From the NCBI GenBank assembly GCA_029553845.1, contig JAKPKF010000462.1, positions 1 to 8,958 on the forward strand: a DNA stretch of 8,958 nt. The letters are read 5' to 3'. Positions 1 to 6,384 of the stretch are shown piece by piece (within the stretch, counting starts at the first letter, position 1; every line of letters begins with the position of its first letter). The notes under the pieces were generated by a model. The model was not told the origin of the DNA. It ran no database searches and was given only the letters and a program-made list of their open reading frames with translations. Origin of the DNA: a bacterium (GTDB taxonomy: Bacteria; Patescibacteria; Dojkabacteria; SC72). The position numbers and the translations under genes are program-made.

Positions 1-1537
1 TTATTTGAGACAAATATTCTTCCTTTTCAATCTCCTCTTGAAAGTGTTCAACTCTTTCATCTGGATAAATATAATCCATTAGTACCTGATACGTAGGATT
101 ATCCCAGTTTATTTCTTTTTCATACTCTCCCAGACTTAAAAATTTAGAGATGTTTTTATGACCACTGCTTCGATATTCACGATATGCAGATATGAAGTCT
201 TCAATTTTTTGTGATTGATTTCCTGGATCTATCTCAGTAAAAGAAAGTGTTAGCATGAATTCTACATCTGATGGCTCGTCTATTACAGACGAATCTATAT
301 CTTGTGCTTCCAGCCCATTTGGAATCATAGCGATATCTATTTTAATATATGCATCTTTAGGTTGAACCCACTTAAAATCATAATCTCTTTCTCCTGGTGT
401 GTTCGATAATTGAACTGTAGCATCTGTTACAAAATCATTTACACTGAAAGGTCCCAAAAAATACATTGATGGATGAACCCATTTCTCCTTAACAATACTA
501 TTCCAAGAAACATTCTCCTCTAATCCTAATTCATATAACGAATTAGATAAAAGAGTTGCACCAGCACACACCCCCCCTCCCTTAACAATAGTTTTACCAC
601 TTGTAAATCCATCTTCAAATTTACTTAAATTTTCTAACTTTATTAAATCTAAATATGAATATTCCTGCCCTTTAAGGAACTTTCCATCTTTCTCTTGTCT
701 TTCTGCAATTCCCTTCATTGCAGTCAAGATATTGATTGTCTTGTTAGGATACACTTCATTTTCACCAACAAGATAGGAGAAACTTGAAAGAATTTTAGCT
801 GATTTTTGTTCTTCATAATTTCTCCCATCAACCACATAATTTTCATTTTCCATATGACCATTATCTAGGAAAACGATTGGTACACTCTTTGAAGCCATCA
901 CATTTGGTAAGATTGAAAACCTAACAAGTTTGTCATCTTCCCCTTTAAAGTAGTAGATATCTTTAATTTCTAAATTCAAACCTGCTGGTAGTTTCCATAT
1001 TGTAGGATTCTCTTTGTGATTATAAAAATAATCTTGTCGAACTGGAATTAAAATAATCTCTGTTTCTTCTGTTGTCTGAATTATCTTTTCTACCTTTTCC
1101 ATCTTTTCAGGAGTTAATTCTTTCCATCTTTCAACTTCGTTTAAATCCATATCTTTGTAAACAGTTTCCTTGCTGTCTGAGAAAGGGACAATAACCGTTG
1201 GAGTTTTTGTCTCTTTAGGAACAGTAATCGTTTCAACCATTGGAACTTTTGTTGAAACATTTTCCTGCATATACACATCAGGATTACTCTTACATCCAGC
1301 TAATGAAGCTCCTAGTGTACCAGCTATCCCAGCTACACTCACTATTCTTCTTAGTCTTGATGTGATTTCTGCCCCATCAAGATATTCATCGAATCGATCC
1401 CGAATGGTTTTATGGTTTATTTTAGAGACATCTTTTTCAATAATTTCGGCGGAAGAGCTATTAAGTGCTTCTATCTCCTCTTGAATAGGCTCTTGAACAC
1501 TACTTGCTCCAATTTCTGTGTTATCTATTTCTGTCAT
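1..1537 (-). CDS. Divergent VanW-like, probably lipid-anchored surface protein (3' end outside window)
   Basis: The ATG at 1537 opens a frame of 512 codons that is still open at base 2, so the C-terminus is missing. Residues 1-60 are acidic and hydrophilic. Then come basic residues (R61, R63, R64), a small-residue hydrophobic stretch (65-78) and the lipobox L79-A-G-C82, suggesting lipidation at C82 or at least a membrane anchor. A charged, Thr-rich linker follows. Around 320-324 the motif GGGVC, followed by A-G-A-T-L and a helix, matches the VanW core GGGxCQxST, with Gln replaced by Ala. About 50 residues later DATV (372-375) matches the second VanW landmark. VanW proteins are extracytoplasmic, accompany some vancomycin-resistance clusters and have no settled biochemical role. 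There is no Shine-Dalgarno sequence. The start lies 29 bases after the preceding small gene, so it is probably the last visible member of the leftward operon. The VanW assignment rests on motif order only. Confidence 0.72.
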   Translation of the reverse strand, partial: MTEIDNTEIGASSVQEPIQEEIEALNSSSAEIIEKDVSKINHKTIRDRFDEYLDGAEITSRLRRIVSVAGIAGTLGASLAGCKSNPDVYMQENVSTKVPMVETITVPKETKTPTVIVPFSDSKETVYKDMDLNEVERWKELTPEKMEKVEKIIQTTEETEIILIPVRQDYFYNHKENPTIWKLPAGLNLEIKDIYYFKGEDDKLVRFSILPNVMASKSVPIVFLDNGHMENENYVVDGRNYEEQKSAKILSSFSYLVGENEVYPNKTINILTAMKGIAERQEKDGKFLKGQEYSYLDLIKLENLSKFEDGFTSGKTIVKGGGVCAGATLLSNSLYELGLEENVSWNSIVKEKWVHPSMYFLGPFSVNDFVTDATVQLSNTPGERDYDFKWVQPKDAYIKIDIAMIPNGLEAQDIDSSVIDEPSDVEFMLTLSFTEIDPGNQSQKIEDFISAYREYRSSGHKNISKFLSLGEYEKEINWDNPTYQVLMDYIYPDERVEHFQEEIEKEEYLSQI

Positions 1538-1566
1538 TTGATAGTAAAGTTTTATGTAAAATTAAA

Positions 1567-1770
1567 CTACTCTTCAAGAAACACAGTTTTTATATTTGCA
1601 GAAATTCTCTCATATAAATCTGGAATCTTTTTCCTCAGAAAAGAATATACACCTGCATAATCTTTAGCTACTAGTAAACAATAGAGATCCAATCTATCTG
1701 CAGGGTTTAATCCGTTTAGAATTATATTTTTACTTACTGCTTTTATATATTCATCATATAGGTTCGGCAT
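1567..1770 (-). CDS. Small helical protein of unknown function (67 aa)
   Basis: I do not recognise this family with confidence. The product is predicted to be almost entirely alpha-helical and soluble, with no signal peptide or membrane segment. The C-terminal half has a pattern of the type L..kDY..VY.FLRKKIPDL followed by an amphipathic helix and an acidic end. This recalls short helical proteins common in Patescibacteria, possibly those filed under DUF5663, but that is recollection and not a demonstrated match. It starts 13 bases after the DUF3850 gene and stops 29 bases before the VanW-like gene, on the same strand, which supports it as a real operon member. The ATG at 1770 is the only plausible start: an in-frame stop lies seven codons upstream. 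No Shine-Dalgarno sequence is visible. Confidence 0.6.
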   Translation of the reverse strand: MPNLYDEYIKAVSKNIILNGLNPADRLDLYCLLVAKDYAGVYSFLRKKIPDLYERISANIKTVFLEE

Positions 1771-1783
1771 ATATTCGTAGCAA

Positions 1784-2047
1784 TTATTTTAAAGACATTA
1801 CCAAAAATCCTAACTCATTTATATCCTCTTGGCTCCAAAATTTCAAATCCTTCGTTTTTACTATAAAGGTAATTTCTTTTTCTAACTCTCTTCCCGTATA
1901 TTCTTCTTTCTCAGGATCCCACTCTCGCAATAGTAGAATATCCCCTACTTCACATTCAAACTCTGCTATACGCAAGTCGAACTGTTTCTCTCCCGAGAGA
2001 ACTTTCTCAAAAAGATACGGCTGTGTTTTTTTCTCTATTCTACGCAT
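1784..2047 (-). CDS. DUF3850 / ASCH-superfamily protein, putative RNA-binding
   Basis: The 87-residue product spans a complete DUF3850 domain. Residues 14-26 (EKVLSGEKQFDLR) match the family's conserved 'V..G.K..E.R' segment, residues 35-44 (GDILLLREWD) match the most conserved block, and TGRELEKEITFIV (51-63) gives the next strands. DUF3850 belongs to the ASCH group of small PUA-like beta-barrels, thought to bind RNA or nucleotides; the ligand here is unknown. There is no signal peptide, so it should be cytoplasmic. It starts 17 bases after the cca stop, in an AT-only spacer without a Shine-Dalgarno sequence. Standing next to the CCA-adding enzyme fits an RNA-related role, but that is inference. 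Family members also occur in phages; nothing else here looks phage-derived. Confidence 0.85.
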   Translation of the reverse strand: MRRIEKKTQPYLFEKVLSGEKQFDLRIAEFECEVGDILLLREWDPEKEEYTGRELEKEITFIVKTKDLKFWSQEDINELGFLVMSLK

Positions 2048-2064
2048 ATTAATATTTTAAAAAA

Positions 2065-3489
2065 TTAAATACCTGCTAACTGTTTAGCTTTCTCTAGAAG
2101 CTTCTCTTTAGTGTTTAACATAGGGTCATCAATTACTATGTCTAGTAATTCTCTCAATATAGTACCAAGTTGAGGCCCCTCTTTAACTCCAATTGCAACT
2201 AGGTCCTCTCCTCTTACCTTTAAATCTGTAATTTTCAATGCCATATCCTGCTGTAGAACTTCAGATATTCTTTTTTGCAATATGGTTATCTCTTCTGGAT
2301 TGAAAGATGTCTTTGCATTTGACTGAGCATCCGCCATACGGAGCTTGAAGAGCTCATCAATATTCTCTATTCCTACCCTTTGTATGAATCTTCTTACAGC
2401 ACTATCTGTCCACTCACGCAACTCTATCTTCTGTGCATCTTCTTCAGACATTTCTTCTGTCACATATGGATAGTAGAACATATGGTTTTTGATTAAAATA
2501 AGAACTCTCTTTATCTCACTTTGAGGAAATTTCATTCTCTTCATTATTACCTCTGCCATGTCCGCACCAACAGAATCATGACCATAGAAATGACCATTAC
2601 CCATATTCGTCCTTGGTTTACCAATATCATGGAGAAGAGCTGCCAGTTTTACAGAATCCTCTGCACTGTCACATGTCCTAAGACTGTGCCAGTACACATC
2701 GTCACTATGGTAATACTTCTGTTCTACACCTACACCTTCTAGAAGTTCGGGCATAAATATATTTAGAAGACCAGTCTGTCTCATTAGTTCTATTCCAATA
2801 GATGGTTTGGACGAATTTAGAAGCATCTTCATAAACTCATCTCGTATTCTCTCCATCGAAACCTGAGAAGCTATAGGAAGAGATTCTTTAATTGCTTTGA
2901 ATGTTTCCTCATCTATCTCGAAGTTTAATTGCGCAGCCAATCTGCATGCTTTGAAACCTCGCAAACCATCCTCTTTGAATCTTTCCAAAGGAGTCCCTAC
3001 TGCCCTAATTAATGTTCCCTTTATATCTCCAAGTCCATTAAATGGATCATATATCTCTACTTCCTTTTCAATTTCCATTCCATCTAGTTCTACATCTGCA
3101 AGATTTATGGCCATCGCATTAAAGGTGAAATCTCTCCTTCCCAAGTCTTGGTCAATATCTTCAACAAATTTAACACTTGTTGGCCATCTACCATCTACAT
3201 AATTAGACTCACTTCTAAAGGTTGTAACCTCTACTTCGTGAGTTTCTCCCTTACCATCTTGTACAAGTGCCATAACCGTTCCAAATTTGGCTCCTATGGA
3301 TACTGATTTAGGAAAGATATTTAACATCTCATCTGGAAGTGCATCTGTAGCCAGGTCGTAGTCATGTGGGATTTTTCCCATTACTAAATCTCGTATGGCC
3401 CCACCTACAATGTAGCAAGCAAATCCCTCCTTACCAAGCATTCTACCTACTTTTTGAACATAATCTGGTATTACTATTTTTATCTTCAT
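2065..3489 (-). CDS. cca: CCA tRNA nucleotidyltransferase (class II, with HD domain)
   Basis: This enzyme adds or repairs the 3'-terminal CCA of tRNAs from CTP and ATP in the cytoplasm. All class II landmarks are present in the 474-residue product: the GG-x-x-RD nucleotide-binding loop (29-34), the metal-binding pair in DYD (43-45), RRDFTFNAMA (118-127), and EDGLR (173-177), the motif that selects CTP or ATP by protein template. A C-terminal HD domain follows, with H287-D288, H304, H336 and D387 as probable metal ligands. Length is normal for HD-containing bacterial enzymes. I chose the ATG at 3489 over the upstream ATG at 3531 because AAGGA lies nine bases before it and because MKIK.. fits the family N-terminus. 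The start lies inside the 3' end of the preceding gene (47-base overlap). Full CCA versus A-only addition cannot be settled by eye; the single copy seen and the CCA-less tRNA here favour full CCA addition. Confidence 0.95.
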   Translation of the reverse strand: MKIKIVIPDYVQKVGRMLGKEGFACYIVGGAIRDLVMGKIPHDYDLATDALPDEMLNIFPKSVSIGAKFGTVMALVQDGKGETHEVEVTTFRSESNYVDGRWPTSVKFVEDIDQDLGRRDFTFNAMAINLADVELDGMEIEKEVEIYDPFNGLGDIKGTLIRAVGTPLERFKEDGLRGFKACRLAAQLNFEIDEETFKAIKESLPIASQVSMERIRDEFMKMLLNSSKPSIGIELMRQTGLLNIFMPELLEGVGVEQKYYHSDDVYWHSLRTCDSAEDSVKLAALLHDIGKPRTNMGNGHFYGHDSVGADMAEVIMKRMKFPQSEIKRVLILIKNHMFYYPYVTEEMSEEDAQKIELREWTDSAVRRFIQRVGIENIDELFKLRMADAQSNAKTSFNPEEITILQKRISEVLQQDMALKITDLKVRGEDLVAIGVKEGPQLGTILRELLDIVIDDPMLNTKEKLLEKAKQLAGI

Positions 3490-4582
3490 ATTTCTTTTTC
3501 CTTCTAAGAAAAGCATACCAAAGAAAGACATCTAGAACAACAAATAGTAACAAACAAAGGAAAGATGAACTGTTTGTTTGAGGAAGTTCCTTTAAATCAT
3601 CTGCTACACCCAGTATCTCTCGAGACTCTAATTGAATCTCTTCAGACTTCAATTCATACCCTATTCTTTTTACACAGATGCTCTCGACAGCTGGTTGTAC
3701 ATACCCTCCACCTACCCATTTATCATTTTCTCGCTTCGCAAAAACAGATATTGAGTCCGTAAAGTCCCATTCATAGTAACTGCCTCCCAGCACAGCACAC
3801 CTCTCTTTTACATTTGGATTCGCGAGTGTAAATGGTTCCAATATATCTCCCTCATTTTCTAAAGAGTATTCCAAATATTTCTCTTCTGAAGGGAGAAGAG
3901 CAAAAATCTCTTGGTATTCCTTATGCTTAAAATTCAAATTAGTAAAATATTCATCTTCTGTAATATTTTTTACCTTAACTTTTAAATCAACTATGTCCAC
4001 ATCTTTTTCTGCTTTCAAAAGTTCTACAGTCAAAGGATTCTGTATATACCAGCTATCCAGAAGAATACCCCCACCCCTTCCATCTGCTATATTTCCTAAA
4101 CCATCATAAGACACATATTTTCCCCCTCTGGACAGATTATTCCCTGAAAACAGAAATTCTATATTTCTTTCCACTCCTCCTATATTTAGAGTTCTAGATA
4201 TATCCCCATTTGAAACAATACTTCTACTCAAAGGAACCGCTATTTCCTTAATATCCACACTATGCCCAGTACTATTCTGGTAAAAATACAAAAGGTCTAT
4301 CTTAGTTCCTGGAGGACCATATACCCTATCTGCAATATTGGGGATTCTTCTTGTATACCCCATATTTGCAAGCGTAAAAATACTTTGTGTATTTAAAATA
4401 TTTGTCGTGTCCTGTCCAAGAAGCTCGTTTTCGTCAAAAGATATTCTTCCTTGCTGTGGAAAATTTTCTACAGTTAGAGCTGTTGCTTGGAAAAATTCGT
4501 TAGGTCCCGAATCTCCTTGAACATTGAAATCGTCAGCAAATATGGGAGAAGAAAAAAGAAAGAAAAGTAATAGAACAAACAT
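3443..4582 (-). CDS. Secreted protein with Ig-like domains and putative LPQTN sorting signal
   Basis: The 379-residue product begins with a hydrophobic signal sequence ending near A16 (SSPIFA, then DD). Its short N-region has no Lys or Arg, which is unusual. Residues about 92-145 and 195-260 contain beta-strand patterns ending in polar N-S-T-G or N-I-T-E turns (IDLLYFYQNSTG, VDLKVKVKNITE), resembling DUF11/CARDB-type Ig-like repeats. C262 and C303 could form a disulfide. The C-terminus has the layout of a cell-wall sorting signal: LPQTN (333-337), a hydrophobic helix (340-358) and RRKKK (360-364). I infer that a sortase may cleave after Thr and attach the protein to the surface; otherwise it is a single-pass membrane protein. 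The last 15 residues overlap cca. The ATG at 4582 is the only start in this frame; a stop lies four codons upstream. No sortase gene is in the window, and the ligand or role is unknown. Confidence 0.85.
   Translation of the reverse strand: MFVLLLFFLFSSPIFADDFNVQGDSGPNEFFQATALTVENFPQQGRISFDENELLGQDTTNILNTQSIFTLANMGYTRRIPNIADRVYGPPGTKIDLLYFYQNSTGHSVDIKEIAVPLSRSIVSNGDISRTLNIGGVERNIEFLFSGNNLSRGGKYVSYDGLGNIADGRGGGILLDSWYIQNPLTVELLKAEKDVDIVDLKVKVKNITEDEYFTNLNFKHKEYQEIFALLPSEEKYLEYSLENEGDILEPFTLANPNVKERCAVLGGSYYEWDFTDSISVFAKRENDKWVGGGYVQPAVESICVKRIGYELKSEEIQLESREILGVADDLKELPQTNSSSFLCLLLFVVLDVFLWYAFLRRKKKYEDKNSNTRLCSKSR
3491..3586 (-). other. Putative sortase sorting signal (LPQTN, hydrophobic helix, basic tail)
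   Basis: Within the preceding protein these bases encode LPQTN at 3586-3572, a serine run, about 19 hydrophobic residues, then RRKKK ending at 3491. Order and spacing match LPxTG-type signals, with Asn instead of Gly at the fifth position. The cca start codon begins two bases after this segment, so the gene overlap touches only the tail beyond the signal. Confidence 0.6.
3499..3505 (-). promoter_or_regulatory. Shine-Dalgarno site of cca
   Basis: On the minus strand AGAAGGA lies nine bases before the ATG at 3489, inside the coding end of the upstream gene. It decides the cca start in favour of 3489 over 3531, which has no such motif. It is the only convincing Shine-Dalgarno sequence before any gene in this window. 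Confidence 0.7.
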
Positions 4583-4584
4583 AT

Positions 4585-4609
4585 TGGAGAATTAAAATAT
4601 TATTCTCCA
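4585..4609 (-). other. Perfect 8-bp inverted repeat just before the sorting-signal gene
   Basis: On the minus strand TGGAGAAT and ATTCTCCA are separated by nine AT-only bases, giving a perfect eight-pair stem that ends two bases before the ATG at 4582. There is no T-run after it, so a standard intrinsic terminator is unlikely. The 5' arm contains GGAGA, but about 20 bases from the ATG, too far for a normal Shine-Dalgarno sequence in linear RNA. It could be an mRNA-stabilising or translation-controlling hairpin, or a processing site between this gene and the glycosyltransferase gene. Function is unproven. Confidence 0.4.
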
Positions 4610-4638
4610 TATACTAGAAAAACAAAATGAAAATACTC

Positions 4639-6252
4639 TTAACGCTTCTCTTTAATTTTTACTTTTTCCGTTACATAGAAATTTCTCTTAAACCTACCCC
4701 TACCAAACATCATTTCGGTCATTGCTTGGATATAAGGGATGAAAGAGAAAGTAAGCATATTAAATGCTATTAGATATGTTTCCAAGAAGTCTAGAAGATG
4801 TCTCCACCATTTCCAACCTTTTGGCACAGGAGTAATCTGCCTTCTGTATATGACTACAGCAATATTCGAGAGCATAATAGCAGTAAATACATAACTTAGA
4901 AGACGAGGAAGATTGTATGCAAATCCAGTATATTGAAAACCTGGATTAACCCATCCCATGATAGAAAGACCAAATGTTAAAACAAAAACTACTGTTAAAA
5001 ACCATAAATATTCAAACATGGTTTTTAAAAGAGCAAATTTTCTGTGTGCTGGAAAATTTTCTTTGTCTTGAGAAAGTGCCGCCATGGATATTGGTAGAGT
5101 AAAAATACCCCATCCCCATCTGTACTGTTGTTTGTAAAAAGAAACATGGGATTTAAAATATGTCTCATTTTCAACCGCATCATTATATGTAGGTATATAT
5201 ACTTCGTAACTCTTTGCTAAACCTTTGGATCTAACCATTGTATTCCAGAAAAATGCTGTATCATCATTTGGAATTTCTGGATCCCAATACTCTATATCTT
5301 TCAATGTTTTAAGGTTAACAACATAGGAAGAAAATGTTTCCCTTACATTTATTGACTCTCTACTAAATGGAACTTTCAAGTTCTTTGTCAAAACCCAAAG
5401 ATGAAGAATAACTAAAGTCAGCATATTTGACTGAGTTCTAATTATGGATGGGACATTCCATATATTGTTGTTAAATGTATGTACTGCTGAAGCATAGTAT
5501 CCAAGATCTGGGTTTGGAACTGTAAGATATTTGTATGTAATCGCAGAGAGATATTTAGGATGTACTCTTTGGTCAGAATCACATGTAGCTAACAAATAGT
5601 TACCAATGTCTTTTCCTTTTTTCTCCAGGTCTTTTACAAAATGTCTTGCAGCCCAATTAATATTTGCCCCCTTTACTCCAGCAATTTCTCCTGGAATTCC
5701 AGCAGGATGAATGTAATACTGCATACTACCAAACTTGTTACCAAACTTCTCTTTCAATTTTTTAAAGTTTTCAATCTGTAAATCTTTCTTACTTTCTTCC
5801 ATTGCCATTACCACATCTATTTTTTTTGCACCTACATCACTATTAACCCAACTTTCAAAAGATGGAATTAAAATATCTAGACTTTCGGAATACACAGGAC
5901 AGAGGTACACATATCTTAATTCATTGAATCTTGCCTCATTTACTTCTTTAATCTTTTTCATCCAATTTGTGGATATATCTCTTTTCATTCTCCTAACACC
6001 TATGTATCCTCCAACAACAAACTTTACAGTTCTGTATGCCCAATATGTAACTAGATATGCAATGTATATAACTAATGCTTCCTCCCATTTAAATATTGCG
6101 AAAATTAAAGGAAGAAGTAAAAGCACCCAGACAAATAGACCTGGAATCATCTCATATATTCTTTTCTTGTAATATGGCATTCCTGCAGGAAAGCCCCCAT
6201 CTCTATCCTTTGGTTTGTAGATATTTTTAATTGTTTTTGTATTTTGTTCCAT
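4639..6252 (-). CDS. Membrane GT2 (cellulose-synthase-like) glycosyltransferase
   Basis: The 537-residue product transfers sugar from an activated nucleotide-sugar at the inner face of the membrane. It has two hydrophobic segments near the N-terminus (about 37-54 and 57-75), a cytoplasmic GT-A domain (about 110-390), and roughly four C-terminal membrane segments (about 383-393, 410-432, 450-469, 485-508). In the catalytic domain D225-S-D227 (CDSD) is the metal/UDP-binding DxD, N329-D-D331 stands where GT2 enzymes carry the catalytic-base ED/DD, and Q375-Q-Y-R-W379 is the Q-x-x-RW signature of processive synthases. No PilZ domain is present. Substrate and product cannot be read from the sequence; a cell-surface polysaccharide or glycolipid is likely. 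The ATG at 6252 lies 15 bases past the tRNA-Ser gene, with no Shine-Dalgarno sequence. A later ATG at codon 25 is possible but would drop only a polar N-terminal stretch. Confidence 0.9.
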   Translation of the reverse strand: MEQNTKTIKNIYKPKDRDGGFPAGMPYYKKRIYEMIPGLFVWVLLLLPLIFAIFKWEEALVIYIAYLVTYWAYRTVKFVVGGYIGVRRMKRDISTNWMKKIKEVNEARFNELRYVYLCPVYSESLDILIPSFESWVNSDVGAKKIDVVMAMEESKKDLQIENFKKLKEKFGNKFGSMQYYIHPAGIPGEIAGVKGANINWAARHFVKDLEKKGKDIGNYLLATCDSDQRVHPKYLSAITYKYLTVPNPDLGYYASAVHTFNNNIWNVPSIIRTQSNMLTLVILHLWVLTKNLKVPFSRESINVRETFSSYVVNLKTLKDIEYWDPEIPNDDTAFFWNTMVRSKGLAKSYEVYIPTYNDAVENETYFKSHVSFYKQQYRWGWGIFTLPISMAALSQDKENFPAHRKFALLKTMFEYLWFLTVVFVLTFGLSIMGWVNPGFQYTGFAYNLPRLLSYVFTAIMLSNIAVVIYRRQITPVPKGWKWWRHLLDFLETYLIAFNMLTFSFIPYIQAMTEMMFGRGRFKRNFYVTEKVKIKEKR

Positions 6253-6267
6253 ATATTTGTATTAAAA

Positions 6268-6354
6268 CGGAGAGGGCGGGATTCGAACCCACGGTACAGA
6301 AACCTGTACAACGGTTTTCAAGACCGTCTCATTCGACCACTCTGACACCTCTCC
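6268..6354 (-). tRNA. tRNA-Ser (anticodon UGA)
   Basis: Read on the minus strand this folds into a class II tRNA: acceptor stem GGAGAGG/CCTCTCC, a three-pair D-stem TCA/TGA, anticodon stem ACGGT/ACCGT with loop CTTGAAA (anticodon TGA at 6320-6318, reading UCA and related codons), a long variable arm whose stem is TGTACAG/CTGTAC, and a T-arm with loop TTCGAAT. The discriminator base is G, as expected for serine. CCA is not encoded; TTTT follows directly, so CCA must be added by the enzyme encoded downstream. It lies 30 bases after the ABC ATPase stop and 15 before the glycosyltransferase start. Confidence 0.97.
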
Positions 6355-6365
6355 AAAACATAGAG

Positions 6366-6374
6366 ATTATATCA
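6366..6374 (-). promoter_or_regulatory. Extended -10 promoter of tRNA-Ser
   Basis: Minus-strand TGATATAAT is a perfect TATAAT preceded by the TGn extension, 11 bases before the mature 5' end of the tRNA. A start about seven bases downstream would leave a leader of roughly four to five bases for RNase P. No good -35 is seen in the ATPase coding end, which fits an extended -10 promoter. It may also drive the glycosyltransferase and later genes. Confidence 0.7.
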
Positions 6375-6384
6375 GATATTTACT

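Noticed and set aside
1..3. TTA at the left edge as a TAA stop for the VanW-like gene
   Set aside because: It is out of frame: the gene's codons fall on bases 2-4, 5-7 and so on, so the frame is still open at the edge.
571..577. Run of seven C on the plus strand (seven G in the VanW-like gene) as a frameshift or phase-variation site
   Set aside because: The frame reads through with family motifs on both sides (GGGVC after it in the gene, conserved DATV later), so there is no evidence of a shift, and the run simply encodes the glycine motif.
1170..1660. Overlapping plus-strand open frames opposite the VanW-like and 67-residue genes
   Set aside because: They lie antisense to better supported genes, have no family features and no initiation signals; the apparent hydrophobicity mirrors the opposite strand's codons.
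1784..2047. Toxin-antitoxin reading of the DUF3850 and 67-residue pair
   Set aside because: The order and small sizes invite it, but neither protein has recognisable toxin catalytic residues or an antitoxin DNA-binding motif, and both sit inside a longer run of unrelated genes.
3490..3531. Upstream ATG at 3531 as the cca start, adding 14 residues
   Set aside because: There is no Shine-Dalgarno sequence before it, the extra residues do not resemble a CCA-enzyme N-terminus, and the overlap with the upstream gene would grow from 47 to 89 bases. The ATG at 3489 has AAGGA at nine bases.
4535..4610. A short minus-strand frame starting at the ATG at 4610, overlapping the start of the LPQTN protein gene in another frame
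   Set aside because: It ends after about 25 codons, has no ribosome-binding site and offers no recognisable product. Its hydrophobic look comes from overlapping a signal-peptide coding stretch.
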